IMG/VR virus record: IMGVR_UViG_3300034073_002381
Coordinates: 1 to 24,717 of that record
Source of the DNA: a virus
Length of the DNA stretch: 24,717 nucleotides
Reading direction: 5' to 3' (one strand)
This document shows, piece after piece, positions 8,482-16,397 of this stretch (its first letter is position 1; the number at the start of each line of letters is the position of its first letter). Below the pieces are notes generated by a model. The model had not been told where the DNA came from and made no database searches. It worked only from the letters and a program-made list of their open reading frames with translations. A program made the position numbers and the translations under genes.

Positions 8482-9369
8482 ATGTCAGAAAATGATAATA
8501 GAGAATTAAGAAATGCGATGTTAGCTGCTCAAATGGCAGCTCAAAATCCTGGTGCAGTTGGAGAGGGGCAGCCAATAACTGCACAACAATATGCCAAACA
8601 AGAATTGGGAGTAGAGATTCCTATCGATGCTGTTCCATTACCATCAAAAGGTAAAGTATATCCTATGGGTCATGCATTATGTAATGCCGAATCTGTTGAA
8701 TATCGTGCTATGACAGCAAGAGAAGAAGACATTCTTATGTCTCAGGCTCTCATTAAACGTGGTACGGTTATAACAGAGCTTATTAAATCATGTTTGGTTA
8801 ATAAAGATATTGAAGTTCAAAGCTTACTATCCGGAGATAGAAATGCTCTCATGATTGCAATTCGTGCTTCTGGTTATGGCAACATATATGAACCAACATA
8901 TCAATGCCCTAATTGTGAGTTTAAGAATGAACTAGAGATCGATTTAAATGAACTTCCAATTAAGCCATTAACTATAGAGCCGGTATCTCCAAATGCAAAT
9001 GCATTTAATTTTAAATTGCCTGTTTCTAAAAAGATGATCACCTTCAAGTTTCTTAATGGCAAAGAAGAAGAAGAGATTGTTGCCGATATGGAGACAAGAA
9101 AGAAGAAGGGATTGCTCAATTCGAATCTTGTAACTGGAAGATTGCTTCGCTCTATTGTTGCGATTGATGGAAATGAGAATAAGAGCTTAGTATCTCGTTT
9201 CGTTCAATATATGCCGGCTCGTGACTCGCTTGTTCTTCGTGATTATATTGATGAACATGAACCCGGCGTTAATATGAAGATTGATTTTAAATGCAAGAAC
9301 TGTGACCATTTTGAGGAGATGTCCCTACCCATGGGGGCGACCTTTTTTTGGCCTAACTTCAAACGATAG
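8482..9369 (+). CDS. Baseplate hub assembly protein, gp26-like, with a four-cysteine zinc site
   Basis: The zero-frame product is 295 residues. It resembles the T4 gp26 family (T4 baseplate protein), which acts in hub assembly. The support is the segment DAVPLPSKGKVYP, then VEYRAMTAREEDILM, a helical core with GDRNALMIAIRASGYG, and two CxxC pairs, CPNC (142-145) and CKNC (271-274), that should form one zinc site. The zero frame ends at FFWPNFKR, a common kind of ending in this family. GGAGG stands 7 bases before the ATG. The gene sits between tube and tape measure. The coding frame overlaps a second open frame in +1, and the two join at a run of seven T (9343-9349). Joined there, the product would be 378 residues with a gp51-like end. 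The family call is by remembered pattern. Confidence 0.75.
   Translation: MSENDNRELRNAMLAAQMAAQNPGAVGEGQPITAQQYAKQELGVEIPIDAVPLPSKGKVYPMGHALCNAESVEYRAMTAREEDILMSQALIKRGTVITELIKSCLVNKDIEVQSLLSGDRNALMIAIRASGYGNIYEPTYQCPNCEFKNELEIDLNELPIKPLTIEPVSPNANAFNFKLPVSKKMITFKFLNGKEEEEIVADMETRKKKGLLNSNLVTGRLLRSIVAIDGNENKSLVSRFVQYMPARDSLVLRDYIDEHEPGVNMKIDFKCKNCDHFEEMSLPMGATFFWPNFKR
9343..9349 (+). promoter_or_regulatory. Putative +1 ribosomal frameshift site (seven-T run)
   Basis: The zero frame reads ACC TTT TTT TGG CCT. If the ribosome slips forward by one base on TTT TTT T, the Phe-tRNA can re-pair fully with TTT, and reading resumes at GGC (9350) in the frame that encodes the gp51-like segment. A -1 slip would meet TAA almost at once (TTG GCC TAA), so only +1 or -2 gives a longer product. 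A missed or added T in the assembly would mimic this and cannot be excluded from sequence alone. Confidence 0.55.
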
Positions 9370-9619
9370 AGAACCGGTTCTCCTTGAACCATTTTTCTTA
9401 TTAGGATATTATTTCGGCATGGATTGGGGAACTTATATGAAGTTCCCAATCATGTATAAAAAGTGGCTAATAAAAAGAATAGAGAAGGAGATCAGTAAGG
9501 CTCATGAAAATAATAATGACATTCCAAGCAAAGGAATGCATCACAATACCCCGGACGTAAGATCATTAACTGGTAAAGTTAGATCCCAAACGCCTTCGAA
9601 GCTTCAACGCTTTACTTGA
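9350..9619 (+). CDS. gp51-like baseplate hub assembly segment, probably a +1 extension of the gp26-like gene
   Basis: After the seven-T run, the +1 frame encodes 89 residues with a clear protein pattern: REPVLLEPFFLLGYYFGMDW, then LIKRIEKEISKA, a conserved-looking HHNTPDVRSLTGK, and the basic end RSQTPSKLQRFT. I associate this pattern with the gp51-type hub assembly factor placed after gp26 in T4-like and cyanophage genomes. The frame opens at 9278 but has no good start. TTG at 9281 lacks a ribosome site, and the first ATG (9419) would remove the LLEPFFLLGYYF core. Frameshift entry is therefore the simplest reading, giving a 378-residue fusion. The stop lies 4 bases before the end of the convergent Nudix gene. 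If the T run is miscalled, the two would simply be one gene. Confidence 0.68.
   Translation, partial: GLTSNDREPVLLEPFFLLGYYFGMDWGTYMKFPIMYKKWLIKRIEKEISKAHENNNDIPSKGMHHNTPDVRSLTGKVRSQTPSKLQRFT
9369..9390 (+). promoter_or_regulatory. Perfect palindrome and alternative hairpin just after the frameshift zone
   Basis: GAGAACCGGTTCTC (9369-9382) is a perfect 14-base palindrome that can fold with a CCGG loop. GGTTC (9376-9380) can instead pair with GAACC (9386-9390) around TCCTT, so the two folds exclude each other. The palindrome begins at the last base of the zero-frame stop codon, 19 bases after the seven-T run. It might pause ribosomes, but the spacing is longer than in typical stimulatory hairpins. 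Confidence 0.3.
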
Positions 9620-9623
9620 TCAA

Positions 9624-10169
9624 TTAAAAACGAATATTAAGAATACCCAGATGATGCAATGCCATGTAGGCACCGTCTGGGTTTCTTATTTTGCCTTCAT
9701 ATAAAAGATTTTCGAGGTCTTCCATTTGAACTACAGCAATATCTAAAAACTCGTCCGGATCTAAATCCTGTTCTTCTGATATTTTCTTACAGCCGGTAGC
9801 TACAAAGATATGGCGCATACCAGATGAATATGGAGAATAGCTGCGACTTGATATGAACTCTAAGTTGCCCTCGTATCCGGTTTCCTCTAGTAGCTCTCTC
9901 TCAGCGGCTCTAGAAGCCTTTTCTCCAGGGTCTATCATACCACCAGGTAGTTCAAACTCAACACGCTCTGAGCCCGGTCTAAACTGTTTTACGAGCACTA
10001 CCTGACCATCATCTGTCATAGGAAAGATATTAACGCTATCATCTACTCTATCAATAAAAGAAGTCCATGAACGACCATTTGGCAATAAGAAAGTTTTTTC
10101 TATTACTTTCTTCTTATAGCCGGTTGGTTGATGAATATAGGTGCGGCGTATTTCTTTTATCTTTTTCAT
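9624..10169 (-). CDS. Nudix hydrolase, ADP-ribose pyrophosphatase-like
   Basis: With the start chosen here the protein is 181 residues. The Nudix box is complete: G77-x5-E83-x7-RELLEETGY (91-99), read as GMIDPGEKASRAAE followed by REUXEEXGU. These glutamates bind the catalytic divalent metal that cleaves a nucleoside diphosphate linked to another group. The lead-in ERVEFELPGG and the later SYSPYSSGMRHIFVATG resemble ADP-ribose pyrophosphatases (NudF type) more than MutT. The start at 10169 overlaps the preceding gene's stop as ATGA, a usual sign of coupling. An ATG at 10199 would add 10 residues but has no better ribosome site. The gene is on the opposite strand to the tail genes and converges on the gp51-like end. 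Possible substrates are ADP-ribose, dinucleotides or NAD-type RNA caps, and the sequence cannot choose between them. Confidence 0.88.
   Translation of the reverse strand: MKKIKEIRRTYIHQPTGYKKKVIEKTFLLPNGRSWTSFIDRVDDSVNIFPMTDDGQVVLVKQFRPGSERVEFELPGGMIDPGEKASRAAERELLEETGYEGNLEFISSRSYSPYSSGMRHIFVATGCKKISEEQDLDPDEFLDIAVVQMEDLENLLYEGKIRNPDGAYMALHHLGILNIRF
9645..9690 (+). terminator. Candidate terminator for the tail operon, inside the antisense Nudix 3' end
   Basis: ACCCAGA (9645-9651) pairs with TCTGGGT (9676-9682), enclosing a second stem TGCC/GGCA (9660-9663 with 9669-9672) and an ATGTA loop. TTTCTTATTTT follows on the plus strand. It would end plus-strand transcripts about 60 bases after the gp51-like stop and so limit antisense reading through the minus-strand genes. 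The sequence also codes for the Nudix C-terminus, so the repeat could be chance. Confidence 0.38.
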
Positions 10170-10741
10170 TTTTTTGAATATTTGCCGCTGCAACGCCATT
10201 TCTTACGTGATAGTCTGAGGGGACTATTAGGATCACGGGCGGCTGAAGGATGATCTTTCATTTGGCCATAAGAACGAGCACAGTAGCTGTTTCCTTTTGA
10301 AGTTCCTGGGGCTATAGAATAACCTTTAGCACCATAACGAACGGTTCTTTTCTTTTTACCAGAACCAACTACCTTTTTATATTTCTTTGGACCGCTATAA
10401 CCTTTTTCTTCTTCAACAGATTCATTAAGAGCTGGATCCATTAATCTTCTTGCGATCTCTTCGATAGCAAGACTTTTTAAATCATCGCTCATTTCTGTTA
10501 ATTGAATTTCTGGCTCATCATCATGATAACGTAAGAGAAATTCTTCATATGCTTGTTCAACGCTACTGATGACATCAGACTGATCTCCATCTTCTACGGC
10601 GGCAAGCACATAATTGATTGTATCAAGTCCATCATCAAAGAAAAGTTCAGCAACTTTGTCGCTGACTGAGCGACCACCGCTGAAATCTGACATTTTTCCT
10701 TCATTTAGAAGATATGATAATAAAGTGTTTAATTTGTTCAT
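10166..10741 (-). CDS. Phage protein with a DUF6321-like Cys/Trp C-terminal domain
   Basis: This 191-residue protein starts at the ATG at 10741, which has GGAA about 8 bases upstream. The TTG at 10753 would add four residues but has no suitable site. Residues 1-110 are acidic and helical. Residues 113-133 are a Lys/Gly-rich linker. The last 55 residues carry GAKGYSIAPGTSKG, SYCARSYGQMK (Cys154) and NSPLRLSRKKWRCSG (Cys184). The CAR...G...LxRKKWxC arrangement recalls DUF6321, a small domain often found at the C-terminus of large-phage and virus proteins; its role is unknown. The two cysteines and the basic surface suggest a compact nucleic-acid or virion-binding module, which is inference. It is the middle gene of the minus-strand trio and overlaps the Nudix start by 4 bases. 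Confidence 0.72.
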   Translation of the reverse strand: MNKLNTLLSYLLNEGKMSDFSGGRSVSDKVAELFFDDGLDTINYVLAAVEDGDQSDVISSVEQAYEEFLLRYHDDEPEIQLTEMSDDLKSLAIEEIARRLMDPALNESVEEEKGYSGPKKYKKVVGSGKKKRTVRYGAKGYSIAPGTSKGNSYCARSYGQMKDHPSAARDPNSPLRLSRKKWRCSGKYSKK

Positions 10742-10753
10742 AGGTGTTTCCAA

Positions 10754-11113
10754 TCAGAGTGGCCAAGCATAACCGGTTTTATCTTGGAAAGCTTTTTTAG
10801 CTTCATTTTGAGCATTAAGTTTTTGCATAACAGATTCAACTGTAGCACCTTCTTTACCAATTTCTTCTTGATATTCTTTGGATGCTACAATTACATCTTT
10901 CATTGCTTGCATTTGCTCTGGAGTTCCTTGAAGCTTAAATGGAAAACTTGCCATCATTTTTTCTTCTTCTGGTTCTGATTGTTCACTCATACCAGAAGCT
11001 ATTTTTCTTAAACCTGCCGCTGCAAGACGAGCAGCAACTGTTGCAAACAATAATTTACCAGCCCAAGTTAATCTTACTTCATTTAATGCATTAGAAGGTC
11101 TTGTCTTTGACAT
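10754..11113 (-). CDS. Unknown small protein, first gene of the minus-strand island
   Basis: This 119-residue protein is not recognised. A strong ribosome site (GAGGAAAC) lies 6-12 bases before the ATG at 11113. Residues 15-37 (WAGKLLFATVAARLAAAGLR) are a moderately hydrophobic, Ala/Leu-rich helix with Lys and Arg that may be amphipathic rather than membrane-spanning. Residues 42-52 are acidic (SEQSEPEEEK). The rest is a charged helix-rich region (QMQAMKDVIVASKEYQEEIG, then VMQKLNAQNEAKKAF) ending YAWPL. It stands at the head of a three-gene minus-strand operon, its stop nearly touching the next gene's leader, and diverges from the tape measure gene. Confidence 0.7.
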   Translation of the reverse strand: MSKTRPSNALNEVRLTWAGKLLFATVAARLAAAGLRKIASGMSEQSEPEEEKMMASFPFKLQGTPEQMQAMKDVIVASKEYQEEIGKEGATVESVMQKLNAQNEAKKAFQDKTGYAWPL

Positions 11114-11199
11114 ATATGTTTCCTCAATACTCTAAAATTTTATTTCCGATTGTAATTATCACATGAATGGATAAACACTATAAACATAAATAGTAAAAC
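11114..11199. promoter_or_regulatory. Divergent intergenic region between minus-strand island and tape measure gene
   Basis: These 86 bases separate divergent genes, so promoters for both strands are likely here. On the plus strand TATAAACA (11179-11186) lies about 13 bases before the tape measure ATG and differs by one base from the T4 late promoter core TATAAATA. On the minus strand TGTGATAAT resembles an extended -10 element but lacks a good -35. The tape measure ATG has no clear ribosome site. These matches are short in AT-rich DNA and weak. Confidence 0.33.
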
Positions 11200-14100
11200 A
11201 TGGCAACAAATATTGAAATAACTGCTCAATTGAATAAGATGTTGGCTGAACAAAATCAGCTATATCTCAATCAGGCAAAGATACAAAGAGGACAACTTGC
11301 AGTCATGCAAGCTATGGCCGAAGCTATGGGCGAGGTTGATGTTTCAAAATTTAATGACAGCATGAAAAATATTAATGACCAGATTAATGCTGCCGACGAA
11401 GCTCTTAAAAAAATGGGCACCTCTGGTCAAAAAGCTGGAAATGAAGCTTCTAGAGCAATGTCTGAAGCTAGAGGCAATACGGAATCTGTAGCTAATGCAA
11501 TCGAAGATGCCGCAGAGAAAACTCAAAAATTTGTTACCGCCACCGCCGCTTATGAAGGCGCTGTTAAAGGCTTTCAATTGAGCTTTAACGTATTAACTAG
11601 CATTGTTAGTGTATTAGGCACAGCTATTAGTAGAGTGGGACAATTTGCCATGGCTGTGTTGAGGTTTCCTCTGAATATATGGAATTTCTTATTTGAAAAA
11701 GCAACTTCTGGTGGTGGTGGGAGCGGACTACGAGAAGCTTTGGAGGCAATACGTAAAGAATTTGGTGACTTAGAAAGAAGTTCTTCTAAGGCTATTATTA
11801 GCATGGCTAAGAGCATGACCGGAACGCTTGGTGCTACTGGTCTTTCTGTATATAGAACGTTTGGTAATCTTGCTGAAAGATTAAAATATTTTACTGAATT
11901 GGCTAAAGCTTTAGGACCGTTGCTAATAAATGTTGTGCAAAGAGGCATGATACAAAGTGCGGAAGCAATAGGAGCTTTCCAGAAAGGTTTGGGTCTGTCT
12001 AACGAACAGATGAAAACCATAGCAAGGACGGCTCTAATATCGGGCACTACAATTGATGAATCTCTACGTGAAATGAGCAATTATGCCATTCAACTTGGAG
12101 AGGCATTCGGTATGAATGCTATGGAAATCTCTAGAGATATGGCCGAAATGGAAACCGATATGAAGCATTTCGGTGGACTAACCAGGAAAGAACTTGGTGA
12201 AACGGCTGTATATGCTAAGAAGCTTGGTCTTGAAGTAAAAGCCCTTACCGGAATAATGGATCAATGGGATAATCTAGATTCAGCCGCAGAAGCTGCTGCA
12301 AGATTAAATCAACAATTCGGCATACAAATTGATACAATGAGGATGCTGAAAACGGAGAATCCTGCCGATAGGTTAGAGTATTTAAGGCAACAATTTGAAA
12401 AAACCGGTAGAACATTTGAAGGCTTAGACAGACGCTCGCAGGCATATTTGGCTACACAAGCCGGTCTTACCCAAGAAGAAGCAGCTCTAGCCTTTGCACA
12501 AAATAATCGAGGTGTAAGTTTAGATCAAATTAAGAAAAAAGCAGGAGAAGCTGAGAAAAAACAACTGACTCAAGCTGAAGCAATGCAAAAATTGGCAGGC
12601 TCTATAGAACGCTTAGTTAAAAGCGGTGGAGGAGGTGCGAAAACATTATTTGGAGCGTTCGTAGAAGGATTCCAGCAAGCAATATTCCGAAGTAGGGAAT
12701 TCAGGCAAATAATGAGGAATATTAGGCAAATGCTGAGAAGCACTAGGTACGCCGGTAGGGAGGTTGGAAGGGCATTTATAGAAATGTTCCCAGGAGTTAA
12801 AAATATTCTTGGTGGATTAGCAGATTTATTTAGTCCGACTCGATGGAAAGCTACATTAAGAAAAGTTGTTGATGCATTTAAAGACTTCTTTAAAGACTTG
12901 CAAACAAATCCAGAAGCCGGTCTTAAAAATCTATTTGATAGGTTGAAAAAAGCCTTTTTTGATCATTTTGATGCGAGTACTGGAGCGGGTAGAAAAACTA
13001 TAGAAGGGTTTAAAACTTTCTTTACTACTATATTGAAAGCTATAGTTGGCGGCTTAAAAGCTTTTATACCAATTGTATTTAGCGCCCTTACTACCGTCAT
13101 TACAACTATTAATGGATTCTTAAAAGGTGATATAGGAATTCCTATTGATACTTCTGGAATACTCGGACAAATGATGGAAATTTTGTCTGGTTTGTGGGAA
13201 ACAATTAAACAGGCGTGGCCTCCTCTATGGGAAGCAATTAAAGAACTTTTCTCAATTGCTTTTAATAAAGTTTCTGAATGGTATGAACAAAATAAGTTGA
13301 TGATATGGGGATTCTTGTTTGGTCCTGCCATATTAAGATCAGCGTTCGGCGGTTTAGCTGCCGGGCTTGCAAGCGGAATAACCAAAGCCGCCGTTGATGG
13401 TATTACTAGAGGATTTGCTTCAAGTGCTGTAAGAACTGCTGGTCAACAAGCAGTTCAAACCGTTGTGCAAACCATTAGTGCTTCTGGAGGTTTAACAACA
13501 GTTACAACTACAACAACCTCGGCTGCTCAAGCTGGGGCGGCCGCCGCTGGTGGTGTACCAGGTCTTTTGTCTTCCTTACCTATATTTGCTGCTTTGACTT
13601 TGTTGATTCCCGTTATAGCTCTAATGATGACAGCAGCTATTGCATTGCTCGGAGGATTTACCCTGGCTCAAGTTGGTGTTACCGTTGCCGCCATGGCTGC
13701 TGGTGAATTACTTCTATTGGGAATGGTTGGATTAGCTCATGTGATGGGTGTTGTGGGAGCTGAGATATCCAGTACTGCCTTTGTGGGTGCCTTAGTAGCT
13801 GGAGCTGGACTAGTAGTAATGGGTTCCTTAGTAGCCGGCGTAGCATTCTTAATGAAACACATCATATCAGAATTTAATGATGTAAAAATAGAAGATATTG
13901 ACAAAGCAGTTAAAGCTATGGCTGCTGGTGAAGTATTATTGCTTGGTGCGTCGGCATTAATGCCCGCTGCTCTTATTGCGGGTGTTTTGTCATTAGCAGC
14001 ACCTCTTATAATATTAGGATTCGGAGCACTCGCTTCTATAGTTGGCGGAATATCGACTGGAATGAAATCGATTATTAATGACATTAATACAAACGTTCCA

Positions 14101-16191
14101 AATATTGATGCTGGACTAGAAGCAAAATTAACTGCATTCGTAAATGTAGTCGATGCCTTAGCTAATTTTATGGGTGTATTTGTTGATATGATTTTGGCAT
14201 CATCATTAACTATGATATTGCCATTAATGTTGGCGGCTACAGGACCAGTTGGTATTGTTATTGGTGGACTATTAGCTTTAGTAGCTTCCGTTAATAGTCC
14301 ACTTGATCAAATAATTGAAATTATGGATCGAATAGGTCCATTAATGTCTGAACTAATACAAACTATAACTGCAAATATTGGCTCATTATCTCCGGATAGG
14401 CTAGGATTGTTACAGGCTGTTGGTCCTATTATTGAAGCAGTTGGAACGTTAATTGAAGCAATGCAACCACCGACAGGTATTGCACTTATTGGTAGCGTAA
14501 TGCCATTTACTATGGCATTTACAGTTAGTCAATATCTGAAAAGCGTGATGGGAATATTTACCGGTGATAATAATATAATACAAGTAATATCTGAATTTGT
14601 TAGAGAATTGGGCTCAATACCATCCGGTCAATTTAATGCCGAACCTGTTAAGGCATTTGGAGCAGTTCTAGAAGGCGTAGCTGGTATACTTGCGGCAGTT
14701 GCTAATATTGCAGAGATTGGAGTTATAGATTCGATTTCTAATGCACTCCAAGATGTATTTCTTGCAGCCTCGGGTCCACTTGGAATGTTATATTTGCAAA
14801 CAAAAACAGATCCAGTAACGAAAAAGTTAGATGCTATAATTAGTGGAATTACAGGGATATTGAGTGCCGTTATAGGTAGTGGGATTTTTGATACAATATC
14901 AACCTTGATTTCTACATCAACTGCTAATATGAGAGGTTTATCCGCCGATCAAGTAAAAGGTCTTGGGGCACTTGGTTCTATTATAAGTTCTGTTCTTAGT
15001 TTTATAGGAACATTAACGCAAAATTTAAAAGTTGATTCATCTGTTGTTGAAGCTATAGCCAATGGAACATCACGTGAAGGAATTGCTGCTGCTGAACGTG
15101 TAGCTACCTCTTTGCCGACAAATTTGGCTAGTAGTCTCGAAACAATATTTACTTCCATGCGAACCAGCATTGGTCCAATATTCCAAGCAATGTCAAACGC
15201 TACTTCTGGTTTAACAACAATAGAAGTAAATCGTGTTGCCAAAGGAGCAGAAACAGTTGTATCTGTAATAAATGGCGTAGTTGGATTATTAACTGCTATT
15301 AAAGAAATTGGAACAGTAGAAGTTCGAAGGGCTTTAAGTGAGGGAACAGAAGCTACTGAAGATACATTAAGACTTTTTGATCCAGCATCTATAACTTCGT
15401 TATTAGGCTCATTAGAACAAGTCATAACAACTTTCTTTAATCCAGAGAGCGGTGGCTTAATTAAAAGTATAGTTCAATCATTATTAACATCTGGTATTGG
15501 TAACTTACCACGTGGTATTGGTGAAAAAGCAAAAGCTGTTGTAGATATTCTGGGATTGATTACTGCAATTAATACTCCAGATTTTAGAACAGGATTAGAC
15601 TCTCTTATGGGCCGAGGAGGGCAAAGTGCTAGAGGAATTGCTTCTCCACGAAATATTAATGATATGTTGCGTGATACTAGAACAGTTATTGATGCAATAG
15701 TAACCGAATTAGGAGGATTAGTTGGAAGCAGAGAATTCCAGGCTAACTTATCTTCGTTTACAAAAACTTTAGTTGAAAGAATGCAGAGAATTCCGGAAAC
15801 CTTATCTGTTGTATCTACTATACTTGGAACTGTCAATTCTGATAGTTTTAATGCCAATGGAGTAACTGACAAAATTACTGGGATTGCAAACACTATTCAA
15901 GAATTAGTTGGAAAAGTAAATGATATCAATTCAGAACTATTAAATTTGGATCCAATCAACATTAATACCGGCTTGCAACGTCTTGGAAATGTTCTTGGAG
16001 TTAATAATGGAGAATTAACTATAAACAATAGAAACTTCTCTATAGAAGTAACATTCAATGTAAGTATTGATGCACGTGACCTAGAAAATGTATTGATTGA
16101 TAGAGCACGCACCGGACGTAATAGATTTGTAGTTGGCTCCGGCGGTCCTGCGACCGCAGGACGTGGATCCGGTGGCGGCTCCGGGGGCTGA
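11200..16191 (+). CDS. Tail tape measure protein
   Basis: This 1,663-residue protein is the long, largely helical protein that spans the tail lumen and sets its length. The N-terminal 110 residues are coiled-coil-like. Hydrophobic helices near 125-165 precede a Gly-rich break (170-176), followed by a helical domain with GMNAMEISRDMAEMETDMKH and AARLNQQFGIQID, a segment type I associate with large-phage tape measures. Residues about 795-889, 928-952 and 993-1031 are strongly hydrophobic, typical of tape measures that enter the host membrane during DNA delivery. The last 15 residues are Gly-rich. Using the usual rule of about 0.15 nm per residue, the tail would be near 250 nm. It follows the hub-chaperone genes after the minus-strand island and precedes baseplate genes, as expected. 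No strong ribosome site is visible before the ATG. Confidence 0.9.
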   Translation: MATNIEITAQLNKMLAEQNQLYLNQAKIQRGQLAVMQAMAEAMGEVDVSKFNDSMKNINDQINAADEALKKMGTSGQKAGNEASRAMSEARGNTESVANAIEDAAEKTQKFVTATAAYEGAVKGFQLSFNVLTSIVSVLGTAISRVGQFAMAVLRFPLNIWNFLFEKATSGGGGSGLREALEAIRKEFGDLERSSSKAIISMAKSMTGTLGATGLSVYRTFGNLAERLKYFTELAKALGPLLINVVQRGMIQSAEAIGAFQKGLGLSNEQMKTIARTALISGTTIDESLREMSNYAIQLGEAFGMNAMEISRDMAEMETDMKHFGGLTRKELGETAVYAKKLGLEVKALTGIMDQWDNLDSAAEAAARLNQQFGIQIDTMRMLKTENPADRLEYLRQQFEKTGRTFEGLDRRSQAYLATQAGLTQEEAALAFAQNNRGVSLDQIKKKAGEAEKKQLTQAEAMQKLAGSIERLVKSGGGGAKTLFGAFVEGFQQAIFRSREFRQIMRNIRQMLRSTRYAGREVGRAFIEMFPGVKNILGGLADLFSPTRWKATLRKVVDAFKDFFKDLQTNPEAGLKNLFDRLKKAFFDHFDASTGAGRKTIEGFKTFFTTILKAIVGGLKAFIPIVFSALTTVITTINGFLKGDIGIPIDTSGILGQMMEILSGLWETIKQAWPPLWEAIKELFSIAFNKVSEWYEQNKLMIWGFLFGPAILRSAFGGLAAGLASGITKAAVDGITRGFASSAVRTAGQQAVQTVVQTISASGGLTTVTTTTTSAAQAGAAAAGGVPGLLSSLPIFAALTLLIPVIALMMTAAIALLGGFTLAQVGVTVAAMAAGELLLLGMVGLAHVMGVVGAEISSTAFVGALVAGAGLVVMGSLVAGVAFLMKHIISEFNDVKIEDIDKAVKAMAAGEVLLLGASALMPAALIAGVLSLAAPLIILGFGALASIVGGISTGMKSIINDINTNVPNIDAGLEAKLTAFVNVVDALANFMGVFVDMILASSLTMILPLMLAATGPVGIVIGGLLALVASVNSPLDQIIEIMDRIGPLMSELIQTITANIGSLSPDRLGLLQAVGPIIEAVGTLIEAMQPPTGIALIGSVMPFTMAFTVSQYLKSVMGIFTGDNNIIQVISEFVRELGSIPSGQFNAEPVKAFGAVLEGVAGILAAVANIAEIGVIDSISNALQDVFLAASGPLGMLYLQTKTDPVTKKLDAIISGITGILSAVIGSGIFDTISTLISTSTANMRGLSADQVKGLGALGSIISSVLSFIGTLTQNLKVDSSVVEAIANGTSREGIAAAERVATSLPTNLASSLETIFTSMRTSIGPIFQAMSNATSGLTTIEVNRVAKGAETVVSVINGVVGLLTAIKEIGTVEVRRALSEGTEATEDTLRLFDPASITSLLGSLEQVITTFFNPESGGLIKSIVQSLLTSGIGNLPRGIGEKAKAVVDILGLITAINTPDFRTGLDSLMGRGGQSARGIASPRNINDMLRDTRTVIDAIVTELGGLVGSREFQANLSSFTKTLVERMQRIPETLSVVSTILGTVNSDSFNANGVTDKITGIANTIQELVGKVNDINSELLNLDPININTGLQRLGNVLGVNNGELTINNRNFSIEVTFNVSIDARDLENVLIDRARTGRNRFVVGSGGPATAGRGSGGGSGG
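16145..16162 (+). other. GC-rich hairpin in the 3' end of the tape measure gene
   Basis: GTCCTGC (16145-16151) pairs with GCAGGAC (16156-16162) around GACC. It lies in the Gly-rich C-terminal codons, a short GC-rich island in AT-rich DNA. There is no U tract, so it is not a terminator. It may stabilise the long message or slow ribosomes before the next start, which is inference. Confidence 0.35.
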
Positions 16192-16206
16192 TAACAGGAG
16201 ATTATA

Positions 16207-16389
16207 ATGTCATTGTTTGATGAATTAATGAAGCATGAAGCTTATAAAAAGCTTTTTGAAAACTACCCTGAAGATCAAAGGCAATATATTATCGACTCTT
16301 TAAAGAATTTTGTGGATAATACGGAAATTAATTTATTGGTGCCTGTTAAAAATATAGTTGAGGCTACAAAAAAATCAGATAACAAGTAG
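16207..16389 (+). CDS. Unknown 60-residue protein after the tape measure
   Basis: This short, charged, helical protein (MSLFDELMKHEAYKKLFENY, then a helix ending IIDSLKNFVDN and a Lys-rich end) has no recognised family. It is supported as a gene by a strong AGGAG ribosome site 7 bases before its ATG and by its fit in the operon: 15 bases after the tape measure stop and 8 bases before the next start. No cysteines, signal or membrane segment are seen. A helper of tail or baseplate assembly is possible from its position only. Confidence 0.65.
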   Translation: MSLFDELMKHEAYKKLFENYPEDQRQYIIDSLKNFVDNTEINLLVPVKNIVEATKKSDNK

Positions 16390-16397
16390 TTATACGT

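Noticed and set aside
9281-9340. TTG at 9281 as an independent start of the gp51-like gene
   Set aside because: It lacks a ribosome site, and the residues it adds before the seven-T run (rich in Arg, Cys and Pro) look like a shadow of the gp26-like frame rather than real protein.
9343-9354. Classical -1 frameshift on the T run
   Set aside because: The -1 frame reads TTG GCC and then TAA, so it would only give a slightly shorter protein.
10742-10753. TTG at 10753 as start of the DUF6321-like gene
   Set aside because: The ATG at 10741 has GGAA at good spacing, whereas the TTG overlaps the previous stop and has no site.
11344-16112. Long minus-strand open frames across the tape measure gene
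   Set aside because: They mirror the codon pattern of a well-supported plus-strand gene, lack ribosome sites and show no protein family pattern.
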